A stretch of DNA of 64,000 nucleotides from Actinotignum schaalii_C (lineage in GTDB: Bacteria; Actinomycetota; Actinomycetes; Actinomycetales; Actinomycetaceae). Where the stretch lies: positions 1-64,000 of the forward strand of contig NZ_JAWUEL010000003.1 in NCBI RefSeq assembly GCF_034119425.1. The letters are read 5' to 3'. This document shows, in pieces, positions 49,651 to 58,308 of the stretch. A program made the position numbers and the translations under genes. How positions within the stretch are numbered: position 1 is the first letter of the stretch; each line of letters starts with the position of its first letter. Under the pieces are notes generated by a model that was given only the letters and a program-made list of their open reading frames with translations, was not told where the DNA came from and made no database searches.

Positions 49651-49686
49651 CGTGCGGGGCGAGTAGCGAGCTACCCGCCCCGCACG
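49651..49686. terminator. Terminator of the xylFGH operon
   Basis: CGTGCGGGGCG pairs with CGCCCCGCACG, with an inner GTAG/CTAC stem and loop CGAG, 27 bases past the xylH stop. Confidence 0.8.
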
Positions 49687-49712
49687 ACCCCGGAGGAGTG
49701 CAATTCCGGAGA

Positions 49713-50972
49713 TTATTTCTTGCGATTAGCAACCATATCGAAAGCGACGGCAAGAATAACCACGAGGCCCTTAATGGACTGCTGCCAGGCAGAATCAACG
49801 TTGAGAATGGAGAGGCCCATATTGAGCACGCCCATAATAAAGGCACCGATAATAGCGCCGGAGAGCCGCCCACGCCCACCGGTGACCGCCACCCCGCCGA
49901 TAAAGGCCGCGGCGATGGCATCCAGTTCGTAGCCGTTTCCGGCGGTGGCCACGGCCGCACCCGCGCGCGACGTCGTCACAATACCCGCGAGCGCGGACAG
50001 CACGCCCATATTGACGAAGACGAGGAAGTCCACCCGTTTGGTGTTGACACCGGAAAGCTTCGCGGCTTCCAGGTTGCCGCCCACGGCGTAGACGTGCCGG
50101 CCGAAAACGGTGCGGTTCATGACGAAGGCGTAAATCATCACGAGCACGCCGATAATAACGAGCACAAGGGGGGTGCCGCCGGCCGAGAGCGAGAGCACGT
50201 AGGAAACCGCCATAATGCCGACCGCGAGGATGAGATTGCGGATCCAGAAGCTCGCCGCGGATTCGAGCGGGGCTCCCCCGCGCGCCCGGGCCCGACGCTT
50301 GCGCAGCGCGCTGACCAGCATACCCGCCACGGCCAGCAGACCGATGAGGAGAGTGAGCACATCACAATCGCGCAGGAAGCTCGGGGTGAAGAAACCGAGC
50401 CAATTGGGTAGCGAGCCATTCGCGATGGAGACGAAACCACCGGGCAGGCCGGAAATAGTACGTTCCACCAATACAATGGCCAGGCCGCGGAAAATGAGCA
50501 TGCCGCCCAACGTCACGATGAAGGCGGGGATGCCCACGTAGGCAACCCAGAAGCCCTGCCAGCAGCCGATAAGCGCGCCGATAATAAGCCCGGCCACCAC
50601 CGCGACCGGCCAGGACCAGCCCATAGAATCCATCATGAGTGCCACAACACCACCCACGAAAGCCACCACCGAGCCGACCGAGAGGTCAATATGCCGAGCA
50701 ATAATGACGATCGTCATACCGATGGTCAAAATAAGCACGTAGGCATTCTGCTGGATCAGGGAGGCCACGTTATTCGGGGCGAGGAGCAGGCCCTTCGTGA
50801 GAACCTGGAAAAGCAAAATAATAATAACGAGGGCCAGCAAAATGCCATACTGGCGTAGGTTAATACCGCCCACTTTGGCGCCGGCGCGGTTGGCGGTGGC
50901 CGGATCCTCGGATTTCTTGGGTGCACGCACCGCGGGAACAGCGCGTGTGGTTACCTCAGGTTTCTCGCTCAT
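49713..50972 (-). CDS. xylH: Xylose ABC transporter permease
   Basis: A 419-residue BPD_transp_2-type permease of the XylH/GguB branch, longer than RbsC-type proteins because of extra central membrane segments. Typical stretches are LTIGMTIVIIARHIDLSVGSVVAFVGG, GIPAFIVTLGGMLIFRGLAI, NRTVFGRHVYAVGGNLEAAKLSGV and GNGYELDAIAAAFIGGVAVTGGRGRL. It forms the channel for XylG with substrate delivered by XylF. Its ATG overlaps xylG by four bases. A Ser/Lys-rich 35-residue cytosolic head precedes segment 1. Confidence 0.92.
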   Translation of the reverse strand: MSEKPEVTTRAVPAVRAPKKSEDPATANRAGAKVGGINLRQYGILLALVIIILLFQVLTKGLLLAPNNVASLIQQNAYVLILTIGMTIVIIARHIDLSVGSVVAFVGGVVALMMDSMGWSWPVAVVAGLIIGALIGCWQGFWVAYVGIPAFIVTLGGMLIFRGLAIVLVERTISGLPGGFVSIANGSLPNWLGFFTPSFLRDCDVLTLLIGLLAVAGMLVSALRKRRARARGGAPLESAASFWIRNLILAVGIMAVSYVLSLSAGGTPLVLVIIGVLVMIYAFVMNRTVFGRHVYAVGGNLEAAKLSGVNTKRVDFLVFVNMGVLSALAGIVTTSRAGAAVATAGNGYELDAIAAAFIGGVAVTGGRGRLSGAIIGAFIMGVLNMGLSILNVDSAWQQSIKGLVVILAVAFDMVANRKK

Positions 50973-52522
50973 GCTGCCTGTCCTTCCATACGATCACCGG
51001 CCATGTAGCTCATGAGCTTTTCCTGGCTCGCGTCTTCGCGCGCGAAGCAGCCCGTGACTTTTCCGGCGTTGAGTGTGTAAATGCGGTCGCAGATTCCCAA
51101 CAATTCGGGAAGCTCGGAGGAAATCACCAGAACACCCTTGCCCTGGTCCGCTAATTCGTTAATGATTTGGTAGATTTCATATTTCGCGCCGACGTCAATA
51201 CCGCGCGTCGGTTCATCCAAAATGAGGAGCTCCGGATCGGTGTACATCCACTTGGAGAGCACCACCTTCTGCTGGTTTCCACCCGAAAGTGAGGAAACCA
51301 GTGCCCGGTTCGAGGAGGTTTTAATCCGCATTGATTTTCGGTAACCATCCACCACCCGGGTTTCTTCATGTTCATCGATCACACCACCCCGTACGAGTTT
51401 GCGCAGCGCAGCGGAGGTGACATTGAGTTGCACATCCTGGATGAGGTTGAGCCCCAAGCTCTTGCGGTCTTCGGGAACGTAGGCAATACCCGCCTTAATA
51501 GCCTTGCCCACGGTGGAGGTATCGACTTCCTGGCCGTGCATACGCACCGTCCCGGAGATCTTGGTCCCGTAGGAATGCCCGAAGAGGCTCATGGCTAGTT
51601 CGGTGCGCCCGGCTCCCATGAGTCCGGCAATACCCACGATCTCCCCGGCCCGCACGTTAATAGCGGCGCCGTCCACCACTTTCCGCCCGGTATCGAGGGG
51701 ATGGTAGGCGGTCCAGTCTTCCACCTCCAGGAGCATCTCCCCCACGTTCGGGGTGTGCTCCGGGTAGCGGTTGGTCAGCTCGCGGCCCACCATATGGCGG
51801 ATAATTTCCGCTTCACTAATGGCACCTTCACCCTTCATGGGCCAGGTTCCCACCGTGTGACCGTCGCGAATAATCGTGACGTTATCGGCAATGTCCGCGA
51901 TCTCGTTGAGCTTATGGGAAATAATGATCTGGGAAACGCCCTGCGCCTGGAGCTGGCGCATGAGGTTGAGCAGGTGTTCGGAATCGTCATCATTGAGAGC
52001 CGCGGTGGGCTCATCAAGAATGAGCAGCTTGACGTTCTTGGACAGCGCTTTAGCGATTTCTACCAGCTGTTGTTTGCCCACGCCCAGATCCACCACTTCG
52101 GTGGTGGGGTCGACGTCGAGGCCCACTTTGGCCAGCAGGATCGCGGCGCGATCATTTGTTTTATTCCAGTCGATAGCCCCGAAACGGGTGATCTCGGAAC
52201 CGAGGAAAATATTTTCCGCCACCGAGAGGAAGGGCGAGAGCGCCAGCTCCTGGTGGATAATCACGATTCCGGAACGTTCTGAATCCTTAATGGTGGAGAA
52301 CGTGACCGGCTCATGATCGTAAATAATCTCTCCCTCGTACGTTCCGTGCGGCCACACGCCAGAGAGCACCTTCATGAGAGTGGATTTCCCGGCGCCGTTC
52401 TCCCCGCAAATCGCGTGGATTTCCCCGCGTTTGACATTGAGAGTCACGTCGTCGAGAGCGCGCACACCGGAAAAGTCCTTGACGATTCCGCGCATCTCCA
52501 AAATATTCTCATCTGAATACAT
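50969..52522 (-). CDS. xylG: Xylose ABC transporter ATP-binding protein
   Basis: A 517-residue double ABC ATPase of the CUT2 sugar class. Domain 1 has Walker A GENGAGKST (near residue 40), signature VVDLGVGKQQLVEIA and Walker B KLLILDEPTAAL. Domain 2 has the degenerate Walker A GLMGAGRTE usual in this class, signature SLSGGNQQKVVL and LILDEPTRGIDVG. It powers D-xylose import. It is translationally coupled to xylH and lies nine bases after xylF. Confidence 0.94.
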   Translation of the reverse strand: MYSDENILEMRGIVKDFSGVRALDDVTLNVKRGEIHAICGENGAGKSTLMKVLSGVWPHGTYEGEIIYDHEPVTFSTIKDSERSGIVIIHQELALSPFLSVAENIFLGSEITRFGAIDWNKTNDRAAILLAKVGLDVDPTTEVVDLGVGKQQLVEIAKALSKNVKLLILDEPTAALNDDDSEHLLNLMRQLQAQGVSQIIISHKLNEIADIADNVTIIRDGHTVGTWPMKGEGAISEAEIIRHMVGRELTNRYPEHTPNVGEMLLEVEDWTAYHPLDTGRKVVDGAAINVRAGEIVGIAGLMGAGRTELAMSLFGHSYGTKISGTVRMHGQEVDTSTVGKAIKAGIAYVPEDRKSLGLNLIQDVQLNVTSAALRKLVRGGVIDEHEETRVVDGYRKSMRIKTSSNRALVSSLSGGNQQKVVLSKWMYTDPELLILDEPTRGIDVGAKYEIYQIINELADQGKGVLVISSELPELLGICDRIYTLNAGKVTGCFAREDASQEKLMSYMAGDRMEGQAA

Positions 52523-52531
52523 GGTGTCCCC

Positions 52532-53650
52532 CTACTCGAGGCCGATCTCGATAGCCGAGTAGTATCCGGAATCCACCAGCTTTTCACGGGCGTTCTCCGC
52601 GTTAATAACCACCGGTTCGAGCAGGTAGGTGGGAACAACCATCATGCCGTTTTCATAGGTTTCGGTGTCGTTGACGGTCACCTCTTCACCCTTGACGATC
52701 TGGTCTACCATGAGGGCGGCCTGATCGGCGAGCTTGCGGGTATCCTTCCACACGGTCATGGACTGGCGGCCCTTGACGATATTCGTAACATTGGCCTGGT
52801 CCGCGTCCTGCCCGGTAAGAACCGGCCAGGTGTCCTGCGTATAGCCATCCGCGTCGAGTGCCTGGGTGATACCCAGCGCCAGTGCGTCATTGGGGGCGAG
52901 CACCGCATCCACCCGCGTGCCGCCACGGTAGAAGGAATTAAGGCGTGTTTCCATTTCGGCTTGTGCGGTGGGTGCCATCCACGCCTGAATACCGATGGAC
53001 TGCCAATCGGCCACATTCGCGGGCGCTTTACCCGAGGGAACCTTGAGCTGCCCCTTATCGAGGTAAGGCTTGAGCTGATCCCAAGCACCTTCGAAGAAGT
53101 AGCGCGCGTTATTATCGTCCGGGGAACCGGAGAAAGGCTCGAAATTGAAGGGGCCCTTGCCCTGGTCCAGGCCGAGTTCCTTGACGATATATTCGCCCTG
53201 CATCTGCCCCACGCGGTAATTATCGAAAGTCACGTAGTAGGAAACCGCATCGGTATCACGGATGAGGCGGTCATAAGCAATGACCTTAATACCGGCCTGC
53301 TTGGCCTGGGCGAGCACCGGCGCGAGGGCCGAACCGTCAATCGACGCCACAATAATGACCGCCGGGCCTTCGTTAATCATATTTTGTATCTGGGAGATCT
53401 GCTGCTCCACCTTATTATCGGCGTACTGCATCGAAGTCTTATATCCCATATCCTGCAATTGCTTTTGCAGGTAGTCACCGTCACGCGACCAGCGTTCCAG
53501 GGACTTGGAAGGCATGGAAATGCCGATGGTGCCACCACCGCTGCGACCGTAGTACTCATCGCTTCGCGTGGCGGAGCACCCGGCTGCGGTGGCAAGCACG
53601 AGGAACATCCCCGTGATCATCGCGGTTATTTTCTTCAGGGAAATCTTCAC
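52532..53650 (-). CDS. xylF: Xylose-binding lipoprotein of the ABC transporter
   Basis: A 372-residue periplasmic-binding-type lipoprotein of the XylF/ChvE family. It has a signal peptide with lipobox LATAAGC (Cys near 25), IGISMPSKSLERWSRDGDYLQKQL, KVIAYDRLIRDTDAVSYYVTFDN (sugar-contacting Arg and Asp), APNDALALGITQALDA and LTGQDADQANVTNIVKG (Asn/Asp ligands). These match D-xylose or general pentose binding. The start is GTG 53650 with AAGGAGG upstream. No XylR-type site is visible upstream, unlike xylA and xylB. Confidence 0.92.
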   Translation of the reverse strand: MKISLKKITAMITGMFLVLATAAGCSATRSDEYYGRSGGGTIGISMPSKSLERWSRDGDYLQKQLQDMGYKTSMQYADNKVEQQISQIQNMINEGPAVIIVASIDGSALAPVLAQAKQAGIKVIAYDRLIRDTDAVSYYVTFDNYRVGQMQGEYIVKELGLDQGKGPFNFEPFSGSPDDNNARYFFEGAWDQLKPYLDKGQLKVPSGKAPANVADWQSIGIQAWMAPTAQAEMETRLNSFYRGGTRVDAVLAPNDALALGITQALDADGYTQDTWPVLTGQDADQANVTNIVKGRQSMTVWKDTRKLADQAALMVDQIVKGEEVTVNDTETYENGMMVVPTYLLEPVVINAENAREKLVDSGYYSAIEIGLE

Positions 53651-53686
53651 CGGAGCCTCCTTGCTCTGTGTGAGAAGTGTTGGGGA

Positions 53687-53716
53687 ACGACGGCGCAGCT
53701 CACGCTATCGTCAATT
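53687..53716 (-). promoter_or_regulatory. Possible xylF promoter region overlapping a repeat copy
   Basis: On the minus strand TTGACG (53716-53711) is followed after 18 bases by TCGTTC, a poor -10. The repeat ACGACGGCGC at 53687-53696 fills the end of the spacer. Weak as a promoter, clear as a repeat copy. Confidence 0.3.
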
Positions 53717-53826
53717 CGAAAGCGCCTGTATATATGTCCGCGGTGGATTCAGGCGCGGACGGCGCGCGGGCCCGGCAGGCACGGCACACCGGAGTAGGCG
53801 TGGACAATCTGCGCGGTGAGCCCGGC

Positions 53827-53859
53827 GTGAGGTGGGGGGAGCTGCGGATCGCACCTCAC
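53827..53859. terminator. Terminator of xylA
   Basis: GTGAGGTG and CACCTCAC pair around a 17-base loop that can extend pairing through GGGG/CCCC. It lies about 70 bases past the xylA stop. Confidence 0.6.
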
Positions 53860-53929
53860 CCCCACCAACCGGGGCACAGTTACAGCCGGGAGATGAGCTT
53901 ATATTTGGCAGCTCACCTCCCTGCGGAGC

Positions 53930-55093
53930 TTAGCCAATAAGGTGGCGCATGGCCTGCTGGTAGAGCTCAACGTAGTGGTATTCGCGCGCGGCGAGGGCTG
54001 CGACGTCGAACTTCTCCGCCCGCACATCATCCAGGCTCTCACCTTCGGCCACGGTCGGTTCGGCCAGTTCGGGAACCGAGGCAGCTTCCATGATTTCCTG
54101 GGTGCGTGGGTCGGCACGGAAGGCCTTCGCTTTCTCCGCGAGCATGAGGTACATTTCCATATTCGCGGCCGCGGATTCCCACACGCCTTCCATACCTTCG
54201 GTGCGCGAGGGCTTGTAATCGAAGTGAATGGGGCCCTCGTAGCGCGGGCCGCCATTGGAAAAGCCGTTGACCAACAAATCCACCGTGAAGAAGGCGGAGG
54301 CCAGATCGCCATGGCCGAAGCACTTGTCCTGGTCATAGCGGGGGCCGGCCTGACCGTTGAGGTCGATATGGAAGAGCTTGCCAGCATTGAGTGCCTGGGC
54401 CAGCCCGTGGGTGTAATTGAGGCCGGCCATCTGCTCGTGCCCGGTTTCCGGGTTAAGGCCGACGATATCGCCATTATCCAGCTCGGCAATAATACCGAGG
54501 GCATGGCCGATGGTAGGCAGGAAAATATCACCGCGCGGTTCGTTCGGCTTGGGTTCCAGGCCAATCTTGAGATCGTAGCCCTTCTCCTTAATGTAGCCGG
54601 CTACCGTGTCCAGGCCTTCCTTGTAGCGTTCGAACGCGGCATTGAGATCCTTGGAGGAATCGTATTCGGTGCCCTCGCGCCCGCCCCACATCACGAAGGT
54701 GGTGGCTCCAACTTCCGCGGCCAGATCCACGTTGCGCAGGATCTTCTGGAGCCCGAAGCGCCGGATCGAACGGTCGTTATTGGTGAAGCCGCCGTCCTTG
54801 AAGATGGGGTGGGAGAAGGTGTTCGTGGTGACCATTTCGATGGTCAGGCCATTGGCATCGGCCGCTTCCTTGACCTTGCCAACCCGCTCGGCACGCTCAG
54901 CGTCGCTGGCGTCGAAAGCGAAAACGTCATTGTCGTGGAAGGTGATGCCCCAGGCGCCCAGTTCGGCAAGCTTTTCCGTATAGACCCACGGATCGAGGGC
55001 CGGGCGGGAATCCCCGCCGAAGGGATCGGTTCCGGTCCACCCCACGGTCCACAGACCGAAGGAGAACTTATCTTCTTTTGTAGGCTTTCTCAT
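53930..55093 (-). CDS. xylA: Xylose isomerase
   Basis: A 387-residue class I xylose isomerase of the actinobacterial type, converting D-xylose to D-xylulose with Mg2+/Mn2+. Marks are DKFSFGLWTVGWTGTDPFG at the start, ITFHDND (catalytic His), FVMWGGREGTEYDSSKD, IGLEPKPNEPRGDIFLPT (metal Glu), GLNPETGHEQMAGLNY and LFHIDLNGQAGPRYDQDK (metal Asp). The ATG at 55093 follows GGAGTG; a longer frame to 55159 crosses the XylR operator and is not used. It is transcribed from a TTGACA-17-TAGTTT promoter overlapped by an operator. Confidence 0.97.
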   Translation of the reverse strand: MRKPTKEDKFSFGLWTVGWTGTDPFGGDSRPALDPWVYTEKLAELGAWGITFHDNDVFAFDASDAERAERVGKVKEAADANGLTIEMVTTNTFSHPIFKDGGFTNNDRSIRRFGLQKILRNVDLAAEVGATTFVMWGGREGTEYDSSKDLNAAFERYKEGLDTVAGYIKEKGYDLKIGLEPKPNEPRGDIFLPTIGHALGIIAELDNGDIVGLNPETGHEQMAGLNYTHGLAQALNAGKLFHIDLNGQAGPRYDQDKCFGHGDLASAFFTVDLLVNGFSNGGPRYEGPIHFDYKPSRTEGMEGVWESAAANMEMYLMLAEKAKAFRADPRTQEIMEAASVPELAEPTVAEGESLDDVRAEKFDVAALAAREYHYVELYQQAMRHLIG

Positions 55094-55169
55094 CGTATGC
55101 ACTCCTTTATGCTGATGAACAACTACTTTGTTCACTTCCAAAACTAATTCAGGGAGCATACGGTGTCAA
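55094..55169 (-). promoter_or_regulatory. xylA promoter with XylR operator A
   Basis: On the minus strand TTGACA (55169-55164), 17 bases and TAGTTT (55146-55141) form the promoter. The XylR-type site ATTAGTTTT-7-AACAAAGTAG occupies 55148-55123, covering the -10 and the start point. Confidence 0.8.
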
Positions 55170-55222
55170 TAGCTATAAGGTAAATCTCACCCGGAAAATT
55201 TCGTAGCACACCTTGGCTCCCG

Positions 55223-55248
55223 ATTAGTTTTATGCACAAACAAAGTGG
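55223..55248 (+). promoter_or_regulatory. XylR operator B, upstream of xylA
   Basis: ATTAGTTTT-7-AACAAAGTGG, the same layout as sites A and C but with no -35 at the right distance. It is about 100 bases from site A between centres, which would suit looping. Confidence 0.75.
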
Positions 55249-55307
55249 GTGCACACTACCGCGGACGGGATAGTGAGGCGAGCGCGGCCCGGGCAAACGC
55301 GGACTCT

Positions 55308-56501
55308 TTAGGAGAGAACCTGTTCCAACCAGGAGTTGGGATCACTGAGGAAAATCTCAAAATGCTGGAGACAGATCCCAATGGCCGCGGCGGTATTCCC
55401 GCGTTCATCAACAAGCAATTCGATATCCTTCCAGCGCGATGCCAGCACCCGGTATTTAAGTTCGGAGCGCAGAATCATCTCCAGGCGCGGGTAGAGAAGG
55501 GCGAAGTTGCCCCCGAAGACCACCGTATCGAGATCAAGGAGGTTGAGCGCATTCGCGAGAGCCGATCCGAGGGATACAGCGGCCAGATCAACAGCATCTC
55601 TCACACCAGCATCCCCGGCGTCGAACCTTTCTATGAGTTCACCCACGCCCGCTTCTCGCGGCAATCCGGCGTTCCGCAAAAGCGCATCTTGACCCACGTA
55701 CTGCTCCAAGCACCCATTAGATCCGCAACCGCAGCGCGGCCCGGAGCGTTCCACGCACATGTGGCCAAATTCCCCGGCCCAGCCGTGCGTTCCTTCAAAT
55801 ACCGATCCCCCGGCAACGACGGCGGCGCCGATACCCACCTCGCCGGAAACATAAATAAAATCGCGGGTGGCCGAGAGAGCCCCGGGACGCTGGTAGAGCA
55901 CCCCGTACGCGGCAGCATCCGCTTCGTTGACAACGATCACCCGGCCGAGAGCCCCGATTGTAGTACTCAGCTGACCCGCTATATCAACATCAGCCCAGCC
56001 GAGATTCGGGGCGGTCACCACGACGCCGCGGCTGCGATCCACCAAGCCGGGAACACACAACCCCGCCCCCAGAACGGTGGTGCTGCGCGGTCGGGACCAG
56101 CGCCCCAGCATCTCACCAAGCATCTCACAGATGAGCTGCGGGGAGGCCTGGCGGGAATCGCGCTGATCCACCGCGGTAAAAAGGATATTGCCGGCCAGGT
56201 CCATGACCACGACAGAAAGGTAGGCGAGGTTCACTTCCATGCCGATCATCACCATGGTCCGCCCCTTCGCGATCAGGGGATTAGCGGGCCGACCCACGTG
56301 CGGGCGCACCGGGGGCAGCTCCTCAATGAGATTGACCTCCAAGAGGTAATCGACAAGGCGGGACACGGTAGCCCGGGTGAGACCGGTACGGGTGGCGAGC
56401 TGGGCGCGCGAGGGCGGTTCCGGACTATCCAAAACGGACGCCAGCACCGTTTTGGTGTTTTCCACCCTCAAACTCTGCGGTGTTTTCCCAGTTTTGGTCA
56501 C
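55308..56501 (-). CDS. xylR: XylR, ROK-family xylose repressor
   Basis: A 397-residue ROK regulator. The N-terminal winged helix (LDSPEPPSRAQLATRTGLTRATVSRLVDYLLEVNLIEE, about 25-62) is followed by a sugar-kinase-like domain. This has VIVVNEADAAAYGVLYQ, the GVGIGAAVV-type glycine loop IYVSGEVGIGAAVVAGG and the Zn motif HMCVERSGPRCGCGSNGCLEQYVG (His plus C-x-C-G-x-x-G-C-x-E). It lies between xylA and the divergent xylB, both with matching operators, so it is the local repressor released by xylose. The start is GTG 56501 with GAGG upstream. Confidence 0.92.
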   Translation of the reverse strand: MTKTGKTPQSLRVENTKTVLASVLDSPEPPSRAQLATRTGLTRATVSRLVDYLLEVNLIEELPPVRPHVGRPANPLIAKGRTMVMIGMEVNLAYLSVVVMDLAGNILFTAVDQRDSRQASPQLICEMLGEMLGRWSRPRSTTVLGAGLCVPGLVDRSRGVVVTAPNLGWADVDIAGQLSTTIGALGRVIVVNEADAAAYGVLYQRPGALSATRDFIYVSGEVGIGAAVVAGGSVFEGTHGWAGEFGHMCVERSGPRCGCGSNGCLEQYVGQDALLRNAGLPREAGVGELIERFDAGDAGVRDAVDLAAVSLGSALANALNLLDLDTVVFGGNFALLYPRLEMILRSELKYRVLASRWKDIELLVDERGNTAAAIGICLQHFEIFLSDPNSWLEQVLS

Positions 56502-56806
56502 GCCCCCAACCTCTCTGCCTGCTCAACCTTTACACACTCGCCCCTCGTGCATCTCATTTATCATAGTGGAGCCGCGCCGATGATTGCGGGGCCCGTGCAG
56601 GCGCGGGGCAGAGCCACACCACCGAATGCGGGCCGGAGCATAACAGAAACCCTTGACACTCCCCCACCCCCGCATTAGTTTTACTTAAGAACAAATACAC
56701 GGAGTGGTGCACGCCGGGCGAATTATCCGGCGCTATCTCACCCCTTTCCTCCGTGCCAGCCCGGGGCGCGACACCGCTGTCACGCCGCTCACTACTAGGA
56801 GAGAAT
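56502..56806. promoter_or_regulatory. Divergent xylR-xylB control region
   Basis: This 305-base region has no gene. It contains the xylB promoter and operator C at 56653-56699 (separate entry), a possible xylR -10 (TATGAT on the minus strand, near 56571) and AGGAGAG before xylB. The stretch 56580-56640 shows nothing identifiable. Confidence 0.6.
56653..56699 (+). promoter_or_regulatory. xylB promoter with XylR operator C
   Basis: TTGACA (56653-56658), 17 bases and TAGTTT (56676-56681). The operator ATTAGTTTT-7-AACAAATACA spans 56674-56699. Layout is identical to the xylA promoter, so the two genes should be co-repressed. Confidence 0.8.
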
Positions 56807-58252
56807 ATGCCACTCGTCGCCGGAGTCGATAGCTCCACCCAATCCACCAAAGTCCTCATTATCGATACCGAAACCGCGCAGATTGTACGGCAGGGCAAGG
56901 CCCCCCACCCGAACGGAACCGAAGTTGATCCGCATTCCTGGCTTGACGCGCTGCGCAGCGCGATCGCCGAGGCCGGCGGGCTCAACGATATTTCCGGCAT
57001 CGCCGTGGGTGGCCAGCAGCACGGCCTGGTAGCCCTGGACGAGCGCGGGGAAATTATTCGCCCCGCGCTATTGTGGAACGACACCAAATCCGCACCCGCA
57101 GCCGAAGCACTCACGGAAGAATTTGGGCGGGAGTTTTGGGCGCGGGCAACAGGCTCCGTCCCGGTTGCCTCCCTCACCGTCACAAAGCTGCGTTACCTCG
57201 CCGATGCCGAGCCGGAGAATGCCGCGCGAATTCGGGCAATCTGCCTGCCTCACGATTGGCTAACCTGGAAGCTTTCCGGCTCCACCGATCTGCGCGATCT
57301 TGCCACTGACCGCTCGGATGCCTCCGGTACCGGGTACGTGGATTGCACCACCGACAAGTACCGCTACGATATCCTCGCCGCGGCTTTGCGAATTCCGGAA
57401 TCCGCCGCGCGCGCGATTATCCTGCCGCGCATCGCCGGGCCTTTCGAGAGGGTGGGTACTCTTGGTGCGCCATGGCTGAGCAGCGGGAGTGCTGCCCGCG
57501 CGATTCCTATTGGCCCGGGCGCCGGGGATAATGCGGGTGCCGCGCTCGGTTTGGGCCTGCGCGGAGGGCAAGCGTCACTCTCCATCGGAACCTCCGGGGT
57601 GATCGCTACGGTCTCCGATCATCCGGTTCAGGATGCCAGCTCGGGTGTCACCGGTTTTTCCGATGCAAACGGGCAGTGGCTGCCACTCGCCTGCACCCTC
57701 AACGGCTCCCTCATTCAGGACTATTTCCGTAGCATTCTCGATGTTTCTTTTGAGGAGCTCGGTGAGCTGGCCGAAACCGCCGCGCCAGGCGCGGGTGGCA
57801 TTACCCTGATCCCCTATTTCCTGGGCGAGCGCACCCCGAATCTTCCCTCCGCCCGCGCCCACCTGGGCGGTTTGACAGCCGCGAATTTCACCCGTGCGAA
57901 TCTGGCCCGCGCCGCCTACGAAGGCCTGGCCTGCCTCATGCGCGGTGCCCTCGAGGCACTGCGGGCCGGGGGCATTACTATCGATAACGCCATGCTCATT
58001 GGTGGGGGTGCCCAATCGCGAGTGCTCGTGCAGATTCTCGCGGACGTACTTGAGATTCCTCTCGCACTACCCGAGCCGGGTGAATATGTGGCTAAGGGCG
58101 CGGCCTACCAAGCGGCTCGAGTGGCGGGCCTCGACTGCCCCGCAGCGGCCTGGGCTCCACGCATCACCGCCCGTTTTACTCCCCGCCCCGGAAACCCGGC
58201 CTGGCCCGCCTACCAGACTTTGGCGCGTACCCTGGAGAACGTGGGAAGCTAA
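56807..58252 (+). CDS. xylB: Xylulokinase
   Basis: A 481-residue FGGY-family kinase phosphorylating D-xylulose to xylulose 5-phosphate. GVDSSTQSTKVLIID is the N-terminal phosphate loop. GIAVGGQQHGLVALD is the xylulokinase-specific motif and ALLWNDTKSA follows. Further marks are CLPHDWLTWKLSG, TDRSDASGTGYVD (catalytic Asp), GDNAGAALGLGLRGGQASLSIGTSGV and LIGGGAQSRVLVQILADVL in the C-terminal domain. ATG 56807 follows AGGAGAG. The mutarotase gene begins 56 bases after its stop, so the two form an operon under XylR. Confidence 0.96.
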   Translation: MPLVAGVDSSTQSTKVLIIDTETAQIVRQGKAPHPNGTEVDPHSWLDALRSAIAEAGGLNDISGIAVGGQQHGLVALDERGEIIRPALLWNDTKSAPAAEALTEEFGREFWARATGSVPVASLTVTKLRYLADAEPENAARIRAICLPHDWLTWKLSGSTDLRDLATDRSDASGTGYVDCTTDKYRYDILAAALRIPESAARAIILPRIAGPFERVGTLGAPWLSSGSAARAIPIGPGAGDNAGAALGLGLRGGQASLSIGTSGVIATVSDHPVQDASSGVTGFSDANGQWLPLACTLNGSLIQDYFRSILDVSFEELGELAETAAPGAGGITLIPYFLGERTPNLPSARAHLGGLTAANFTRANLARAAYEGLACLMRGALEALRAGGITIDNAMLIGGGAQSRVLVQILADVLEIPLALPEPGEYVAKGAAYQAARVAGLDCPAAAWAPRITARFTPRPGNPAWPAYQTLARTLENVGS

Positions 58253-58264
58253 GGAAGGCACCCG

Positions 58265-58282
58265 CAGCTGCGGCGTCGTCGT
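58265..58282. repeat. GCGTCGTCGT repeat copy with AGCTGCG extension
   Basis: AGCTGCGGCGTCGTCGT in the xylB-mutarotase gap overlaps the self-palindrome CCGCAGCTGCGG (58262-58273). It is the most complete reverse-orientation copy. Confidence 0.6.
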
Positions 58283-58308
58283 ATCCGGGACTACGAGAAA
58301 GAAGAACC

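Noticed and set aside
53942..55147. A 401-codon plus-strand frame opposite xylA
   Set aside because: Antisense shadow of xylose isomerase; no ribosome site or recognisable domain.
55245..56678. A 477-codon plus-strand frame opposite xylR
   Set aside because: It overlaps both XylR operator regions and lacks any family motif, while XylR on the minus strand is clear.
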